This document shows positions 45,701 to 59,300 of a stretch of DNA of 60,000 bases, one piece after another. The notes below the pieces were generated by a model. That model saw only the letters and a program-made list of their open reading frames with translations. It made no database searches and was not told the origin of the DNA. The first letter of the stretch is position 1; each line of letters starts with the position of its first letter. The stretch spans positions 14,204,269-14,264,268 of the forward strand of contig NC_092572.1 of assembly GCF_037975245.1 (NCBI RefSeq), read 5' to 3'. Made by a program: the position numbers and the translations under genes. This stretch comes from Apostichopus japonicus (taxonomy: Eukaryota > Echinodermata > Holothuroidea > Aspidochirotida > Stichopodidae).

Positions 45701-48289
45701 ATTAGAACCTTGAATGTATCATCCAGCGATTAAAATCTCCTCTCTGCCATTTCAATGTTATGTTTATGTTTAAAGTTAATACATCGATTACAGGTTATTA
45801 CCTAATTTCCGGCTTAGACTCAAATTTGTTACAAAGTCGGCCTCAATATCCGTTGATACATTGATGCTCATGGAAGTAAGCCTACTGCGCTAAACATGAC
45901 CTCCGACGTATCATGATCCGAGGTTGAAGTCACAGAAAAACCAGCTGATGGCTACATTGAATTGGAATAGGTAGATTCACCCTTCAGCGAATCTTCATCA
46001 ACTTCAGTAAACAAAGGATGACATTGAACTTGACCGAGTTCGGGATGATCCTAACGAAGCTCATATGCCTCAAATGGAAGCAAATCCGTATTTGTGAGAG
46101 CAACTCCTTCCAGACAGAGGCACCAGTGACAATCCAGTAGTATTTCATCCGGCAATCCAGGACCGTCTTCAAGTTTGGTTTGTTTTAAGTTTTCCGGTCG
46201 TGGATATATTTTAGAATGGCGTAATACATTCAGTAACTTTAATCCTCTATATCATTTTTCCCTTTAGGTTCAGCTTGTCTGTCGCGTTAATATAGAGTAG
46301 TTGCAATTGAGATAACACACTATGTGCAAGCAGCTGATATACAGTCTACACTGAGCTTACTCTAATATCATCATAATGACGTCACATATGATTATCATAC
46401 AGTTTTTTCGCGAAAAGCCACAATTGTTTTAAAAAAAAAAAACAGGTTTTGAATTTAGGATTTCACAACATCGGATTGACGCCACTTTTCAGATATGTAG
46501 GACACCAACTAGATATAACCAATAGAATAACGTGACTAAAATCGTATTTTTTTCGTTCATCTTTAAGTAATGAGCGTGGATGACTGTTAAAGCAAGCTTT
46601 GGTATTGGTTTATCAAGCAAAGCCGACAATGTGGACTTGTGTCAGCTATTTCTTATTCAGAAGGTACTGTTTGAGACATCAGTGAATAGATTGCTTCTGA
46701 AGAATCGTCATTCTACAAGTATATATTCACTATTCATAACGTCAGACCTAACGACCTAGTGGGGACATCTTCAGCGTACATTAATACACAATCTTCACCA
46801 CTTAGATTTTCTTAGTTTTATAATGGCGTTTTCCGAAGCAAAGCGAGCCGTTTGAAAAAGAAAACATTCCATATATAAATTCCTTTGCCAGCAGTTGATT
46901 TAGTCATGACTTATTTCTGATAAATTGTTTACCACACTGTAGTGCCAGTACGACGACAGGGTTAGTGGTCAGCTAGATTGTGTTTAAAATGAAACACAAA
47001 CTAGCGATCTGCTGTCACGATCACTTACAATTCTTAGTATATCTGCAAACACGTTATTGTTTCTTTTGGTTCTCTGGTACAAAATCAATAGACACAGACT
47101 AGTACTAGACAGACATGTCACAAACGGTAGTCTTTCTAACCTTACAGTGGGCTGCCTCCCTGCATATTGTATTAACTGCTACTATTGCTTGAGTTGTGCA
47201 CTTCAGTGTCGGTGTACAAAATACAACTCTTTATTTTGAACAATAATGCAATTTGAAGTTGCCTATTTAGCGACAAAATACAGCAGATGGCATTTTTTTA
47301 AGGCATTTCTTTAATTTTTTTGATTAAGCTTTGAATTTTATTGGAAACTTAAACGCTGGTACACAGCATGCTATTTCTCCAAGACAAAACATCAACCAAC
47401 TGTGAAATATTTATCTTCCCTGTCCTCATCCGCGTACACATCTTCCAATAAATCATGAAAACCTCTTCAGGACCTGCTCATACGATCAAAACTTTTTTCC
47501 CTACTCCATCAAAATAATGTAAATGGACAAGGATAATTCCTTTATATTTTCGTCATTTGGTATCTGGTTATGTTATGGGAGAGTATCCCCTAACAAAGTG
47601 GTTCTTTGACAAATCATCACGGAGGAAGAATGATAAACACTTAAGAACTTCAACGATGTTGCAACATTGTAATTTTTTTCGAAAACAAAAGAAAATTACT
47701 TCCGATTTTGTTGAGATGTGTTAAGAATATCATTGGAAAAGAAATTGTTCTGAATGCTTTTGCTTTGAACAACTAACTGATTTCAGCATAGATTGATGTA
47801 AAGTCTTCTACTTTTCATTTATTAATTACCTAAATGGTCTTGATGGTCCAATGGTAACGACGTCAATGTTGTTAGTTACTAGTTGCAACGGTTTTTTTCC
47901 AAAAAAAAGGAACTAATATGAATACCGCCACCATAATACATCCTTCTCAAAGCGCTAGATGTACACGTTACTGATTAAACAATATAATTACGCTAGAACT
48001 GATGTATTCAAGATGGAATGATTCACTATGTCAATATATCAATCGTTGTTTCATAACAACAGTACCACACCAGAACTGTTGTATTCAAGATGGACTGTAT
48101 CACTATGTGCATATATTATAAGTTGTGTTACATATATTATCATACGTATTAAAGAAGACATTCTCTTTAAATGTTTGCTAAGTTTCAAATATATGCAATT
48201 CTCATGACTTTAATACTCACAAAGTTAACACTAACATGTTGATTACGGCAGAACACTGTCACTTGACAAAAGGGTACGTTTAACGTTAC
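45701..48289. other. No gene recognised
   Basis: Unique-looking AT-rich sequence. There is a short poly-A at 46430 but no convincing exon, RNA gene or element end. Confidence 0.5.
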
Positions 48290-48689
48290 AGGTTTTAATT
48301 GGCAATCAATGTAGCATGTTACTATGTACACGCACTTGAGATATAATTATCTGATTAGGGATATGTTTTATACTATATTGTGCCGTGATGGTAAACATGT
48401 ACTGATAAACATGTTCAGAACTACTGGTTTAACTTTTTTGTGTCGTTTGTTTAATAGCTTAAAAATAACCAATATTGTAAAGAACAAAAGCATAATACAA
48501 ATAAATCAAGTTAGCTATCATAAGTTTAATAGCTTCTCTTGTGTAAAAGAAAGTTATCTTTTCAGTTTCAACTGGGATTACAATTCTAACAGATGAGATT
48601 AGCTAACACATTTATATGGACACATTCTCATCGTATCATATTAACATTTATTTCTATGATAAATATCTTAACAACATGTCCTTTCTTTT

Positions 48690-49035
48690 AAGATAAGATA
48701 TTTTGTACAACTATAAAGAAAATTAGCTACGCATTGACAAATATTTTGCAACCCTTCTTTCCCTTCCCACCCTACCAACCTACACATCCTCCCACGTATC
48801 CCACCCTTCCACCGCTTCTACTATATAGAACCCTTCTAACCCCTCCATAAATGAAATATTTTATGTCAGCACATTTTTTTCATTTAGCTGACACATTAGC
48901 AATACACTGTGTATTTTCTACTTCTCAACATGTCTGTAATCTGGACAAAAATGTAAGGCAAAATCCGTCAGTTAAAACAACAGGAAGTAGAGCAAGACAT
49001 CGAAATCCCTTCATGAAACTGATAATGTACTAAAA
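48690..49035. repeat. Dispersed 5'-flank block, copy 2
   Basis: About 1.9 kb upstream of the gene D signal exon. It contains the C-rich CCCTTCCCACCCTACC-type stretch, GACACATTAGCAATACACTG and AAATCCGTCAGTTAAAACAA. Confidence 0.65.
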
Positions 49036-50666
49036 ACATGAGTGCCTGCTATAATGTCATAAAAGCACTCAGTTAGTGATTGTTATTAAGGTTATTAAAA
49101 TTACTAGCGATGTATACAAAAAAACAAATATTGCTGCTTGACAAATGCATGAAACTGAAAACAAATTACTCAGTAACTTGAATATAAATAAACTTTTTTT
49201 TAATTTTTTTTAAATAAACTTTAAATAGAACGTTTCTCATGTAATACCCATATCATATGGTAAATTAATCGTTTATGAAAATGATCTCACCCTATTAAAA
49301 CTGATTTGTGATGATAATCAACAGCTATTATTTGAATGAATGATTCCAGAGAAGCAGTTTGACACCATAAACTAGACGGTAGCTTAAGACTCAACGTAAT
49401 GGACATACTTGTCGGGCCTATCACGGCATTAGAACAGTAAACTGAACAAATACTAGTATAAAAAAATAATTCACTTCTTGTTGTTAAACATTTAATGCTT
49501 TCAGCAATCTTGCAGACATTACAGTTGATAAATAATCACCTCAGCAAGAATTTGACACGTTTGTAATAGATCCTAATTAGGTATCGAAACAAACTGCAAT
49601 CAAATCAAGAATGTTTGTGTTTGGTCAGATTATTTTCTTTCATTTGTTTAAATAGACGATCTTCAGTGCCTAGTAGTTGTGGTATCTAAACCTAATAAGC
49701 AATCCTCTAATGTTCAATAAAGATCTAGTACAATCCACTTATTTATCGATCTATGCGTGATTCGAAAAACAACAATTATAGTAAACCTATCATGTCGTAA
49801 TTGCTTATGTCAATTTTGAGATGCCAGAGTGTTATAGTATAATGTTAATATTCTAGTTAATTTGTTCCATTTCTAATAAAGGTACATGGTTATTTGATGA
49901 GGGTGTGTATTTTTTCAATATTAGGACTGTACAGCCTTACTAATACAAATTATCCAGAACAGTAATGTTGGCCATTTCCCATAAAATTAGTGTGTTCCAC
50001 TCTTTTCCAAGGTCTTCCTCTAGAGTCTGTATGTAGAATGCGACTGTAAACGACACCTTTGTGTGATCCCTTTTAATCTAACATAGTAAAATAAAATGTT
50101 AAAGTGATTCTATACATCACATTGTGGACTTATGATAAAGTTAAGGATGTCTAAACCTTTATAGTTTAAACCAGTGTGTATGATACTATCTATTAATACC
50201 GATATTGTAAAGAACAAAAACATGTACACAAACTAATACAGTACGATCACTGACTGAAAATAACAGTTTGAAAGTGAAATCCTTTACCTGACTTTCTAGC
50301 AATGTGTAACAGCTTTTGTGACCAACATTCAGTGTATATAGAAAAGAGTGTGTGTTAATAAGCATCTAGTGAAACTTGTGACAAACTCAGATCATATCGA
50401 AGTACAGATTAAATGATGTAGTTATGAATAATTACCAAATAATTCCTTCAGACTGCACTTATTAACGAAACTGAGTGTTTTCTTGTAAGGAAAACCTACG
50501 TAAAAGTAATTACAATTCGTATATAAGACCCTGTGCCGGTAATTACTTGAGAAAGCAACAATTAAAATCCATTAAAGACATATACGCTTGGTGTGAAATG
50601 TGTTATTGTTCTTTGGTAGTCAGACTTATTTTCTTTCTGATAAAACACAGGTTCAACACTTATTAA

Positions 50667-50724
50667 ATGGAGAAACAAATTATTTTCTTACTACTTATGA
50701 TTCTCTTTGTATATTCTAAATGCG
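50667..50724 (+). CDS. Gene D signal-peptide exon
   Basis: ATG opens MEKQIIFLLLMILFVYSKC, a clear secretory signal. Donor G|GTATCA leaves in phase 1. The second donor used by the gene E equivalent (ACAACAG|GTGATG) is here shifted by one inserted base, so only the first keeps phase. It may be functional only if spliced to a different downstream exon, since its Ig exon is broken. Confidence 0.55.
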
Positions 50725-51082
50725 GTATCAGTACCAACAGGTGATGTATGAGCTTATTTTTTTTTTCTTAAATATAGAATTTAGTTAGCTTTGACTAAAT
50801 GTAAAATCGATAAAAGCTTATCGTCTTGTCAAGACTTTATAATGATACTCATGCAATAAAATGAGAAATGCAATGTATATTTCAATGACGATAAATATCA
50901 TTTCATCACATAGCCTACTCGAATAATTATCGAAGCTTATCATGTTTCTTAAAATAACTATGGCATATTTTGTTAAAATCAAGCACATGCATTCATTAGT
51001 TTTAAAGATTTCCAACTGGAACGGTGAAAATACATTTTGTAGCATTTACTCCAGTTTATAAATTATCATGAGTTCTATTTTA

Positions 51083-51145
51083 AACTACCACTGCCAAATG
51101 CCACGGCGACCCTTAGAACTTTATGTTGTATCGCAGAAATAGAAT
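51083..51145 (+). pseudogene. Gene D Ig V exon remnant
   Basis: Homologous to the start of the gene E V exon at 56825. The acceptor CCAG is CCAC here, in-frame disruption follows, and homology is lost near GCAGAAATAG. The rest of the domain is missing, so gene D lacks its main extracellular module. Confidence 0.7.
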
Positions 51146-53289
51146 AATAATGAATGTATTGCGTGTAGTATTTAAAAACTTGTTGATTAACTTCTTATGC
51201 TCCAATCATTTCGTTACCCTTTTAATGTTGCTGTAAGATGGTTCTATTCGGCATACCAAAATGTAGAATAGAACGGTAACTGGCATGCTACATTTACATC
51301 AAGAATCGTAGTTTATATTCCTCATAGTACAACGTAGTCTTACAAAAAAAAATGAACCTCTTACACCATATTTTTTAGGTAAAAGTTAATACATCTATTG
51401 TTTAAAGATATCAGCCTTGCTCAATAAACAAGTGGAATCTCTATGATATTAGCATATGAATGTGGTCATTGTTTTATATCTTGAAGTTTGATTTTATTGA
51501 AACTAACGTTGTATTAAGTTACACATGCACTAATATTACGCAAATGTTAGATATACGTTTATCAAATGGAATAATTGTTAAATGTCTGCAGTGGTGTCTG
51601 TTTAAATTATTAGACTACAGCGGGTTTGAAGCCGAATGACGTCGTGCTTGCCAGATGGTTCAGCAAATACCAGAAAAAAAAGAGAGTTACATTTCTGGGA
51701 CTTTACAATAAGTCATGTGGGATACATCAACTTACTTCCTTGCAGGTGTTGTAAATTGTCTTTAAAAAAATATAAAAAATAGATGCGTCTCTAGGTGCAA
51801 TCTGTTGCTCAACCATATACAGCGTTTGACAGAGACATGTTATTGCCAACTTAACACTTTGGTTTTATGCACAAACAATTATTGAAGGTTTGTTCATGTT
51901 AAACTGCTTCGTCTTAGAGTTCACAACACATTCAGAGAGAATAATTAGCTTTGTACAGACGTTGGGAATTTAAGTTTTTAACAGCATTCAGTGCATCTGA
52001 AGTCAACATTATATTTGACCACTGGCATGGCATAGCATAAGTCCAAAAGCCATTAAAATAGTTCGCTGCTGAGGAAGCTACTTTTAAATGTGCCCTGATG
52101 TCTTTGTGTATCAGATTGGAAGACATTTCTCCAACCAATGTTATTTCTATGTTCCAGAATTGTTCCCAATCATAGGGAGGGGGACTCGATGGTTTGGTTT
52201 CACATTAAGAAACGACTTTTCAGATGATAGTCATATGCTGTCCTGTTTGGGATACATTTCCTTGTGGCTTATCTCTAATGACTATCTTCTGTTCAAAACA
52301 GGTTTATGTTGAATTACGACGGAAACGAATACAACCTTTTCATAAAAAATTAAAAAAATTGTCACATTATTGAAATATGATCTTTCGTTTCGAAGGTAGG
52401 ACCATCTAATCTTCAAAACATGACCCTCTGAATCCGCCAATACTGCCTAGACCATCTTACTTTTTTCCACTCTCAAATGATTCACATGCTTTTAAGTTCA
52501 ATACACTACTCTAACGCATTAGCAACGCATTTTATATTTCTTGCATTCGAGGTCGTTGTGTGAAAAGTAAGGGAAAATCCGTCAATAGGAGCTACAGAAA
52601 GTAAACTAATATTTAACACCCACTAAACAAAGGGACACTGAGAACACTTCATGGAAAGAATAATGCATTTATGAATAATTAACCGTTACGATGTCGTTAA
52701 CGTATGCAAGTTAGATAAAATCTACAATTGTTTCCGGATAGCTGTTAGCGATGGGAAAGGAAAGAAAGATCTTTACTTAAAAAATACATTCAATTGATCA
52801 ATCATGTTTAAATATGTGACACTCATATTTTAAACTTAATTCATCGCCTATTAAAGAATAACTCGTCTTAGTTTCAGATACCCTTAGAAATATGATATCT
52901 TCGATCTTTAGCTGACGACGGCCCCATTGAAACGTGACTGTGAGCACACATCCGTAGTTATAGGACGGTGCGGCAATGCGACCCAGAATGAACTTTAGAA
53001 ATTTGATTGACAAGGATATAGACTCTTTTTGTTTCATGACAATGAGGAAGTGTGGTAAAATTTACAATCACGGCAAGTATAATTCATTATAATGAGAGTG
53101 AAATCAACATATGTTGCTATCCTCTTGTAAGTGCAGTGGAAACGCATATTGAGAGAGATATCTAGGCATAAAAAGCGGTTTTATCTTGCTAGATGACAAT
53201 CTATTAGCCAATTATGCAACATTTTAATTTACAATCTGAATAATTCGAGATGAAAACAGAAATGATAAGTGTAAAGTTAATTTTTACAG
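51146..53289. other. No confident gene; one 5'-flank block
   Basis: It contains block copy 3 (52380-52700). A minus-strand frame (52798-53037; GRIAAPSYNYGCVLTVTFQW) is protein-like but unassigned, without supporting splice context. Confidence 0.4.
52380..52700. repeat. Dispersed 5'-flank block, copy 3
   Basis: It contains ACGCATTAGCAACGCATTTT, AAATCCGTCAATAGGAGCTA and CTTCATGGAAAGAATAATGC. No signal-peptide exon was found in the following 3 kb; it may mark a lost gene copy. Confidence 0.6.
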
Positions 53290-53477
53290 GACTCAGGGTG
53301 TCTTATACAAGTCCTGATTGTCCAAGTTTCAGAAGTTGCAGTACCATTCAGGATTCTGTCAAAAAAGCTGAGTCCATAAAATCAAGCCAGACACCGGTTA
53401 ACACACACCGGTCATCAAGTATATCAGTTTTGAATTCTTCTGTTATTTCAGTTCTCCAGTCCTCTGTACTTTCGTAG
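53290..53477 (+). CDS. Candidate Ser-rich terminal exon
   Basis: After a T-rich acceptor TTTTTACAG a phase-1 frame runs 62 codons to TAG: GLRVSYTSPDCPSFRSC, then a Ser/Thr-rich end (HRSSSISVLNSSVISVLQSS). Incoming phase 1 matches the gene D signal exon and Ig-type exons. It could be the last exon of a gene D transcript or of an older copy. No transmembrane segment is seen, so if used it would give a small secreted product. Confidence 0.3.
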
Positions 53478-53867
53478 ACTGTTGTATTTCTAAGAAAAAA
53501 TATCGTCGTTAACATACTCCTGGAGGCACTGGTCCTTTATTTTATGTATAGCTCGAACACTCAGAAAAGTGACATAATTTTGTTGGCATTATACTCACAC
53601 ACTTGCACCTTAGAGTGTGCAGTTTGGTAAATCACTCGTGCTAAATCTACAACATATTTTGTGAAATCAACACAATGTGTGGTGTAGTAAGCTTTTACAT
53701 CATGTTTCACACAATGTTTTCTTTTTCTCTACACAACACAGGATAGGAGCAATGGTTGCACCAGCTTTGTTTGTGTAAAATGTGAACAGGTTGATTTTTT
53801 TTCTGTAGATAAATTGTTTGAATGTTGTAAACAGTAACTAAGGAACTTTTCAGCTCAATTGCCATAA

Positions 53868-56260
53868 TAGGTTTTAAATTGGTAATAAATAACATGTGTT
53901 AATATGTACACGCACCTCAGATAGATTTGTCGTATTAGGAACGTCGTATTTCAATTGGTCAGTACACATTGTATTATATATTGTGACGATATTTTTAGTG
54001 TCGTGCGTTTCAATTATATCTGAATAATTAAGGATATTGTGAAGAATGAAAGCATAATACAAAATCAAACCAGCTATCTCTGATAATTTCAACGTGCGTG
54101 TCAACAGCTTCCATTGAGTACAAGGACGAAATATCAATTGGGTGCTTACACATGTGTTTGACTAACACGTTTATACGGACACATTCTATTTAAATGGAAT
54201 AAACAATTACTTCCATTATAAAAGTGTGAACAACAGATCTTTTCTTTGGAAGATAAATCTCTTACAACCGTGAAGAAAATTGGCTATGTACTGGAAAATA
54301 TTTGTCAACCCTTCCACCCTTCCAACGACCCATCCCACCCCATATATCACATCCTTCTACCGCTTTTACCACTTCAACCCATCTGACATCTCCGTCAAAT
54401 GAAATTAATGTCAATACAGTCTTGATTTATCATACACGGTTATCAATACAATGTACATTTTCTAATACTCGACATGTCTGTATTCTGGGTAACAATTAGG
54501 GAAAATCCTTCAGTAAAAGTAACAGGAAATAGATCAAGCCACTGAACATCAAAAGCACTTCAGTAAACATTCAATTTACCATGAGAGTTAGCAAATTGAT
54601 ATAAAGAGATGGATTGATTTGAAAGTTAATTAATCAGTAACCTAAGTATAACAATAAATATAAGACTTGTTACGATCAATAGTAACTGTAAACTATTAAC
54701 TGCTTCTAATAGACAACTTGCCTTGCAATAAAACTCACTTATGAATGTAAGCAAAGAGAGTAGATGTAGAGTCGTGAATTCACATGTTCACGCAAACTAA
54801 TTTTTTCACTGTATTTATTTACAATACAGTAACATATAATACAGAAGAATCAGTAAAAAGACTTACATAAAAAAATACATAAAGAAATGATAATGGCCTA
54901 GTCGTTAAGGTTAAACAAAGTGTTGTTTTGCTTAGATATAAAAAAATACAGGTCAATTCGAAGCGAAACTTAAAATAAAATTGGTGTACATCTGGGATTT
55001 TATTATCAAACCTACAGGTATAAATATATTTTTTTACCACGCAATATGAAAATTTTCACAGGTTTACCCATATTATCAAAGTCACCTTAACAAATATTGT
55101 GCACATTAAAAGTATAATTAATTTTAATTCAACTTCAATTCACTGCCTCTCAGAAGCGTTCAACTTATGAAACAAATGTATTAGTGTTTCATCCCAAAAA
55201 TTGTTAGTCCTCGAATGGAATGTTTTTGTAGTGATTGTTTTTATTATTTTATTATTTAGTTTTTAATTATTTACATTTGTTGGAGTGGGGTGTCCTCTAC
55301 TATAAAGAAATAGCCCTATGTAATATCAAACAGTATTATTATTTGATAAAGCTTAAAGCTAGGATGTGGTTTTTGCTTGTGTCGATATTGAGTTGACAGA
55401 GTGCTATTAGTCTAATGGTGATGTCTAATTACACTAAGAATTGGCTTGCATTTGAGTCAGTTCATACCCACTTGGGATTCTCTAGCCGTAACTGGTTAAA
55501 TACAGTATTATAAATATGAATATGATTCATTTCTATACAGGTACATAGGTTTGAGGATACCTTTTTTTAAGTATAATGACTGAATAACTTTGCAAATACA
55601 AATCTTCCATTGCCATGCCCATAAAATTAGTGTGATCTACTATTCATCCCTAACATTGTTTGTAACATGTTTATTGTAAAATAGTAATCTCAATAATACA
55701 AATTATTAAAATAAATACATACGTCAGATTGTGATCTTACGACAAAGTTTAGGTTGTCTTCACATTTAATAATGTTATCCAATGTGTATGTTGCTTATTA
55801 TAATAACCGATATTGGAACAAGAAAAAAACTGTATTACTATCACTGATTGAAAAATAAAAATGTTGAAAGTGGAACTCAATCATCTGCCTTTCTAGCAAT
55901 GTTTAACAGCCTTTATAACTACCATTCAATGCGAAGACGTATTTGTATTAATACATATCTCTTTTGTGAAGGATGTAACAAACTCAAAACAAAAGGATGT
56001 ACAAAGTCAATAATGCATTTATCAATAATTACCAAAATGATGCTTTTAGACTGCACTTATTAACGAAACTAATATAATATTCTTTTGTAAGAAACACATG
56101 TTTAAATTAATTACGATTTATGAAACCTTGTACCGCTAAATAGTTGACAAAGCGACAACTAAATTCATTATTGGCAAAGCGTTGATGTGAAATGTGCCAT
56201 CATATGTTGGTAATCAGACTATTTTGCTTTCTGTTAAAACACCGGTGAAACACTTGTTAA
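53868..56260. other. Gene E 5' flank, parent of the gene D duplication
   Basis: It holds block copy 4 (54250-54560) about 2 kb upstream of the start codon, and AT-rich sequence otherwise. Core promoter elements could not be told apart from background. Confidence 0.5.
54250..54560. repeat. Dispersed 5'-flank block, copy 4
   Basis: About 1.9 kb upstream of the gene E signal exon, collinear with copy 2 within the gene D/E duplication. It contains the C-rich CCCTTCCACCCTTCC stretch and AAATCCTTCAGTAAAAGTAA. Confidence 0.65.
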
Positions 56261-56333
56261 ATGGAGGTACCAATAATTATCTTACTACTTATGTTTCCCT
56301 TTGCATATTCCAAATGCGGTAGCAGTACAACAG
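56261..56333 (+). CDS. Gene E signal-peptide exon
   Basis: ATG opens MEVPIIILLLMFPFAYSKC, a strong secretory signal. Two donors 15 bases apart, G|GTAGCA (end 56318) and G|GTGATG (end 56333), both leave in phase 1 and differ only by the residues GSSTT at the mature N-terminus. Confidence 0.75.
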
Positions 56334-59300
56334 GTGATGTATGAGCTTTCGTTTTCTTTAAATATAAAGTTTATTTAGCTTCGACTAAAATGTAAAAACA
56401 ATGTATACAAGCTTTTCTTCTAGTGAATACGTTATTATGATATTCGTGCAATAATATCAGAAACAATGCATATTTCAATTAATGAAGCTTAACCCATTTC
56501 CCCGCATAGCCTTAAAGAACAGTTATAGAACTAGAAGTATAAAGCTATATAACTAATATATTATTTTATTAAAAACAAATCAACTTGAAGTAACAACAGC
56601 CTATCTTTCTTTTAAATCAGTTTTATATCGTAACAAAGAACATGATATAAAGGTCACATGTCTTAATATAACTGGAGCATATAAGTTAAACTCATGCAAA
56701 TGCATTAAATAGTTGAAATGATTTCCAACTGGACAGGTAAAAATGTATACCTTTTGTTGTATTGTCAGTACAAGTTATGTTCCATATTATGAATAATCGT
56801 TGAGTTTTAATTTTAAACTACCAGTGTCAAATGCCATGAAGACCTGCAGAACTTTATGTACTGTCGGTTCAAAGGCAGGAATAGAGTTTGTCTTTGACAC
56901 ATCTTGGTCGGACTACTCAGTGGTTTGGAAACAGAATAGCAAATCTCTCATGAGACATGATGCAAGATCATCTCTGATACTGAGAGAGGGTTGGAAATAC
57001 ACATCAACGCTATCCACCAGTGGCACCCGAGCAAGGTTGGGAATCAGTGATGCAACAATTGGTGATGCTGGAAGTTACTCTTGTATCAGGTACCCGACTA
57101 TACATGGAGTCGTAGAGACAAAAAGGTGTTACCTCTTCCTGCAAGGTATGTGACAGTTAAGATACAATACCTTGAATAAAGTTTAGGAAAGTAATGACGA
57201 CCATATTGTAAAAATATACGGTACGATCGAACAAATCTAAGTAATATCACGACTTTATTGCCACGATTAATTTTGTATTTCAAACTCTCAACTTGTGTTG
57301 TACACCATAACTGCTATAACAATGGTTATACCGTTCATCATTTCAAATGTGTTATTGCAAGAGCAAAGTAATACATCGTAGACAATGCTTCATAGGTTAT
57401 AGCAATTGCTGATTTTTTCGGTCTTTAATGACACTTCTCAACTATTTAAACTTTTCAGGCTTGATGTGATTGGTAAGGAAAAACAATTGAAAAAAAACCC
57501 CGTCGCATACTATATATTCAAAATATAAACCATCAGTGGAAACAATGTGAAATCAAGTCTTATCTGATACAAATTACTGCTTTTAAACAAAAAAAGCTGA
57601 TATATCACTGCTTGCTTTAATTTCGGTACACAGGTCCCGTTACGGTAACCCTACATACTATTCCAGAAGAACACCAAAATATGACACTTGAGTGTTGCGT
57701 GACGTTTTCGGAACTGTGGAGTTCATCGACAATATCTTGGATATTTGATGATGGCATTTCAAGTCTACCTTTTGGTTCTTGCGTTTCAACAGAATCCACC
57801 GAAACATCAATGTGTAGCAATATTACTTTTATAAGTCGGCGAAGTTACCATGGAAAGAATATGAAATGCCTAATCCGAAATCAAGTTAACGCTTCTTCCA
57901 GTGCAAATATTGTTGTCTTACGTAAGTTTATAATACAAGTATTGATGTTAATGTTGGGTTACGAACTATTAATGCGGGCAATTCATATGTTGAATGAAGT
58001 GTCCCTATTTAAATGGCAATTTGTAACAAGAGCAGGTGAAGTATATCCGTCTTACCATTTCACAAAGGCAGTCGTTCGCGCTCGTAACACACGCCCAATT
58101 ACGCATCTAATGCATGCATGTTGTAGCCTGGACAAGAAGTCAAAGTTAATTCCTTAAACATACTCTGTTACTCTATTGCTTTAATAAGCTTGTTATAACG
58201 TTACAAGTTCTGTGGTTTACAGGGATTTGCTCATTTGTCTTTATTTTGTTTATATATATATACCGTAAATATGATCGTTTGACTCTTTACTGATGTGATA
58301 TATCTAGCGTCATAATCATATTGTCAGTCACTATACATTGTTTTGGTTTTAGAACGTCCAATGCGTGCAGTTACCATCCCATCCCCCCCCCCCCTCCCCC
58401 GCCCCCGCTACCGTTGTACTCTAAACATGGTTCAAATGTAACTTCAAATATCGTAATTTTCATTGCAAGTTTACTATTTATTGGCAACTTCTGGCTTAAA
58501 GGACAATGTTGAGTACTCACTCGGGCAAATAAGCAATTATCTTGGATTGAGCGGCATATCCAGCTATGATAACGTTAATCTACGAAATGAAAACAATATG
58601 AGATATTTACATCTTCTTGTAAGAATTCCAAAAGTGTTACGTTGACATTATGAATCCCAGATATAAGTATTATAATTTTCATAATTTTTTGTCTGGTATC
58701 TAAGTGCATATTTTGTGTATGCTAGTTGTTTTCGCAGCACACAGTTTTTTAAAACATATTTTTTATATAATATTCTTGTTTTGGCGTTACAGATTCCGCT
58801 TCAAATGTTAGGCTTACTTCCAGTGCCTCCAAGCGGTTGTTTCTTCAAGAGAAAAACGATCGCATTAACCTGACATGTTCTTCAGATGGATATCCAACGC
58901 CTACGTTCATCTTACAACAGTTTCTATCGGAAAAGGGTTGGCAAAATATGTCGACGATAGGGAATATTCCAGAAGAAGGCTTGGCAATTACTAAGTGTAT
59001 TTTCCACAACGTTGCTATAAGCCAGAACATCACTGTATTTCGATGTGTATCCTGCAACGGATACAATGGATGGGCATTGAGTGGAGAGTTGATCATTGAA
59101 AAACCGTGTAAGTTCAGTTTCGCTTCACCAAACAGTTTTAAATAAGATGTAGATTTTGCTATTGTTATATCCATTTTTCGTCTCTGTCTTTGATTTGGAA
59201 CTCTGTGGTGTGATAATGCAGGTGGCACCAATCACTTCATTGCTTCAACTCTAATAAACCCAAATTTATTTCCTATTCTTTAAAGTCATATTTCATCACC

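Larger units (their letters stand above)
48290..51145. repeat. Tandem duplication, truncated copy (gene D 5' region)
   Basis: Homologous in direct orientation to 53868-56895, about 5.6 kb apart. Shared landmarks are GTACACGCAC near the start, the C-rich 5' flank block, AAATCCGTCAG/AAATCCTTCAG, the signal-peptide exon and its intron. Homology stops about 20 codons into the Ig V exon. Confidence 0.85.

Noticed and set aside
52798-53037. Minus-strand 79-codon frame with SYNYGCVLTVTFQW
   Set aside because: It looks protein-like but lacks a second supporting exon, paralogue or recognised fold; left unassigned.
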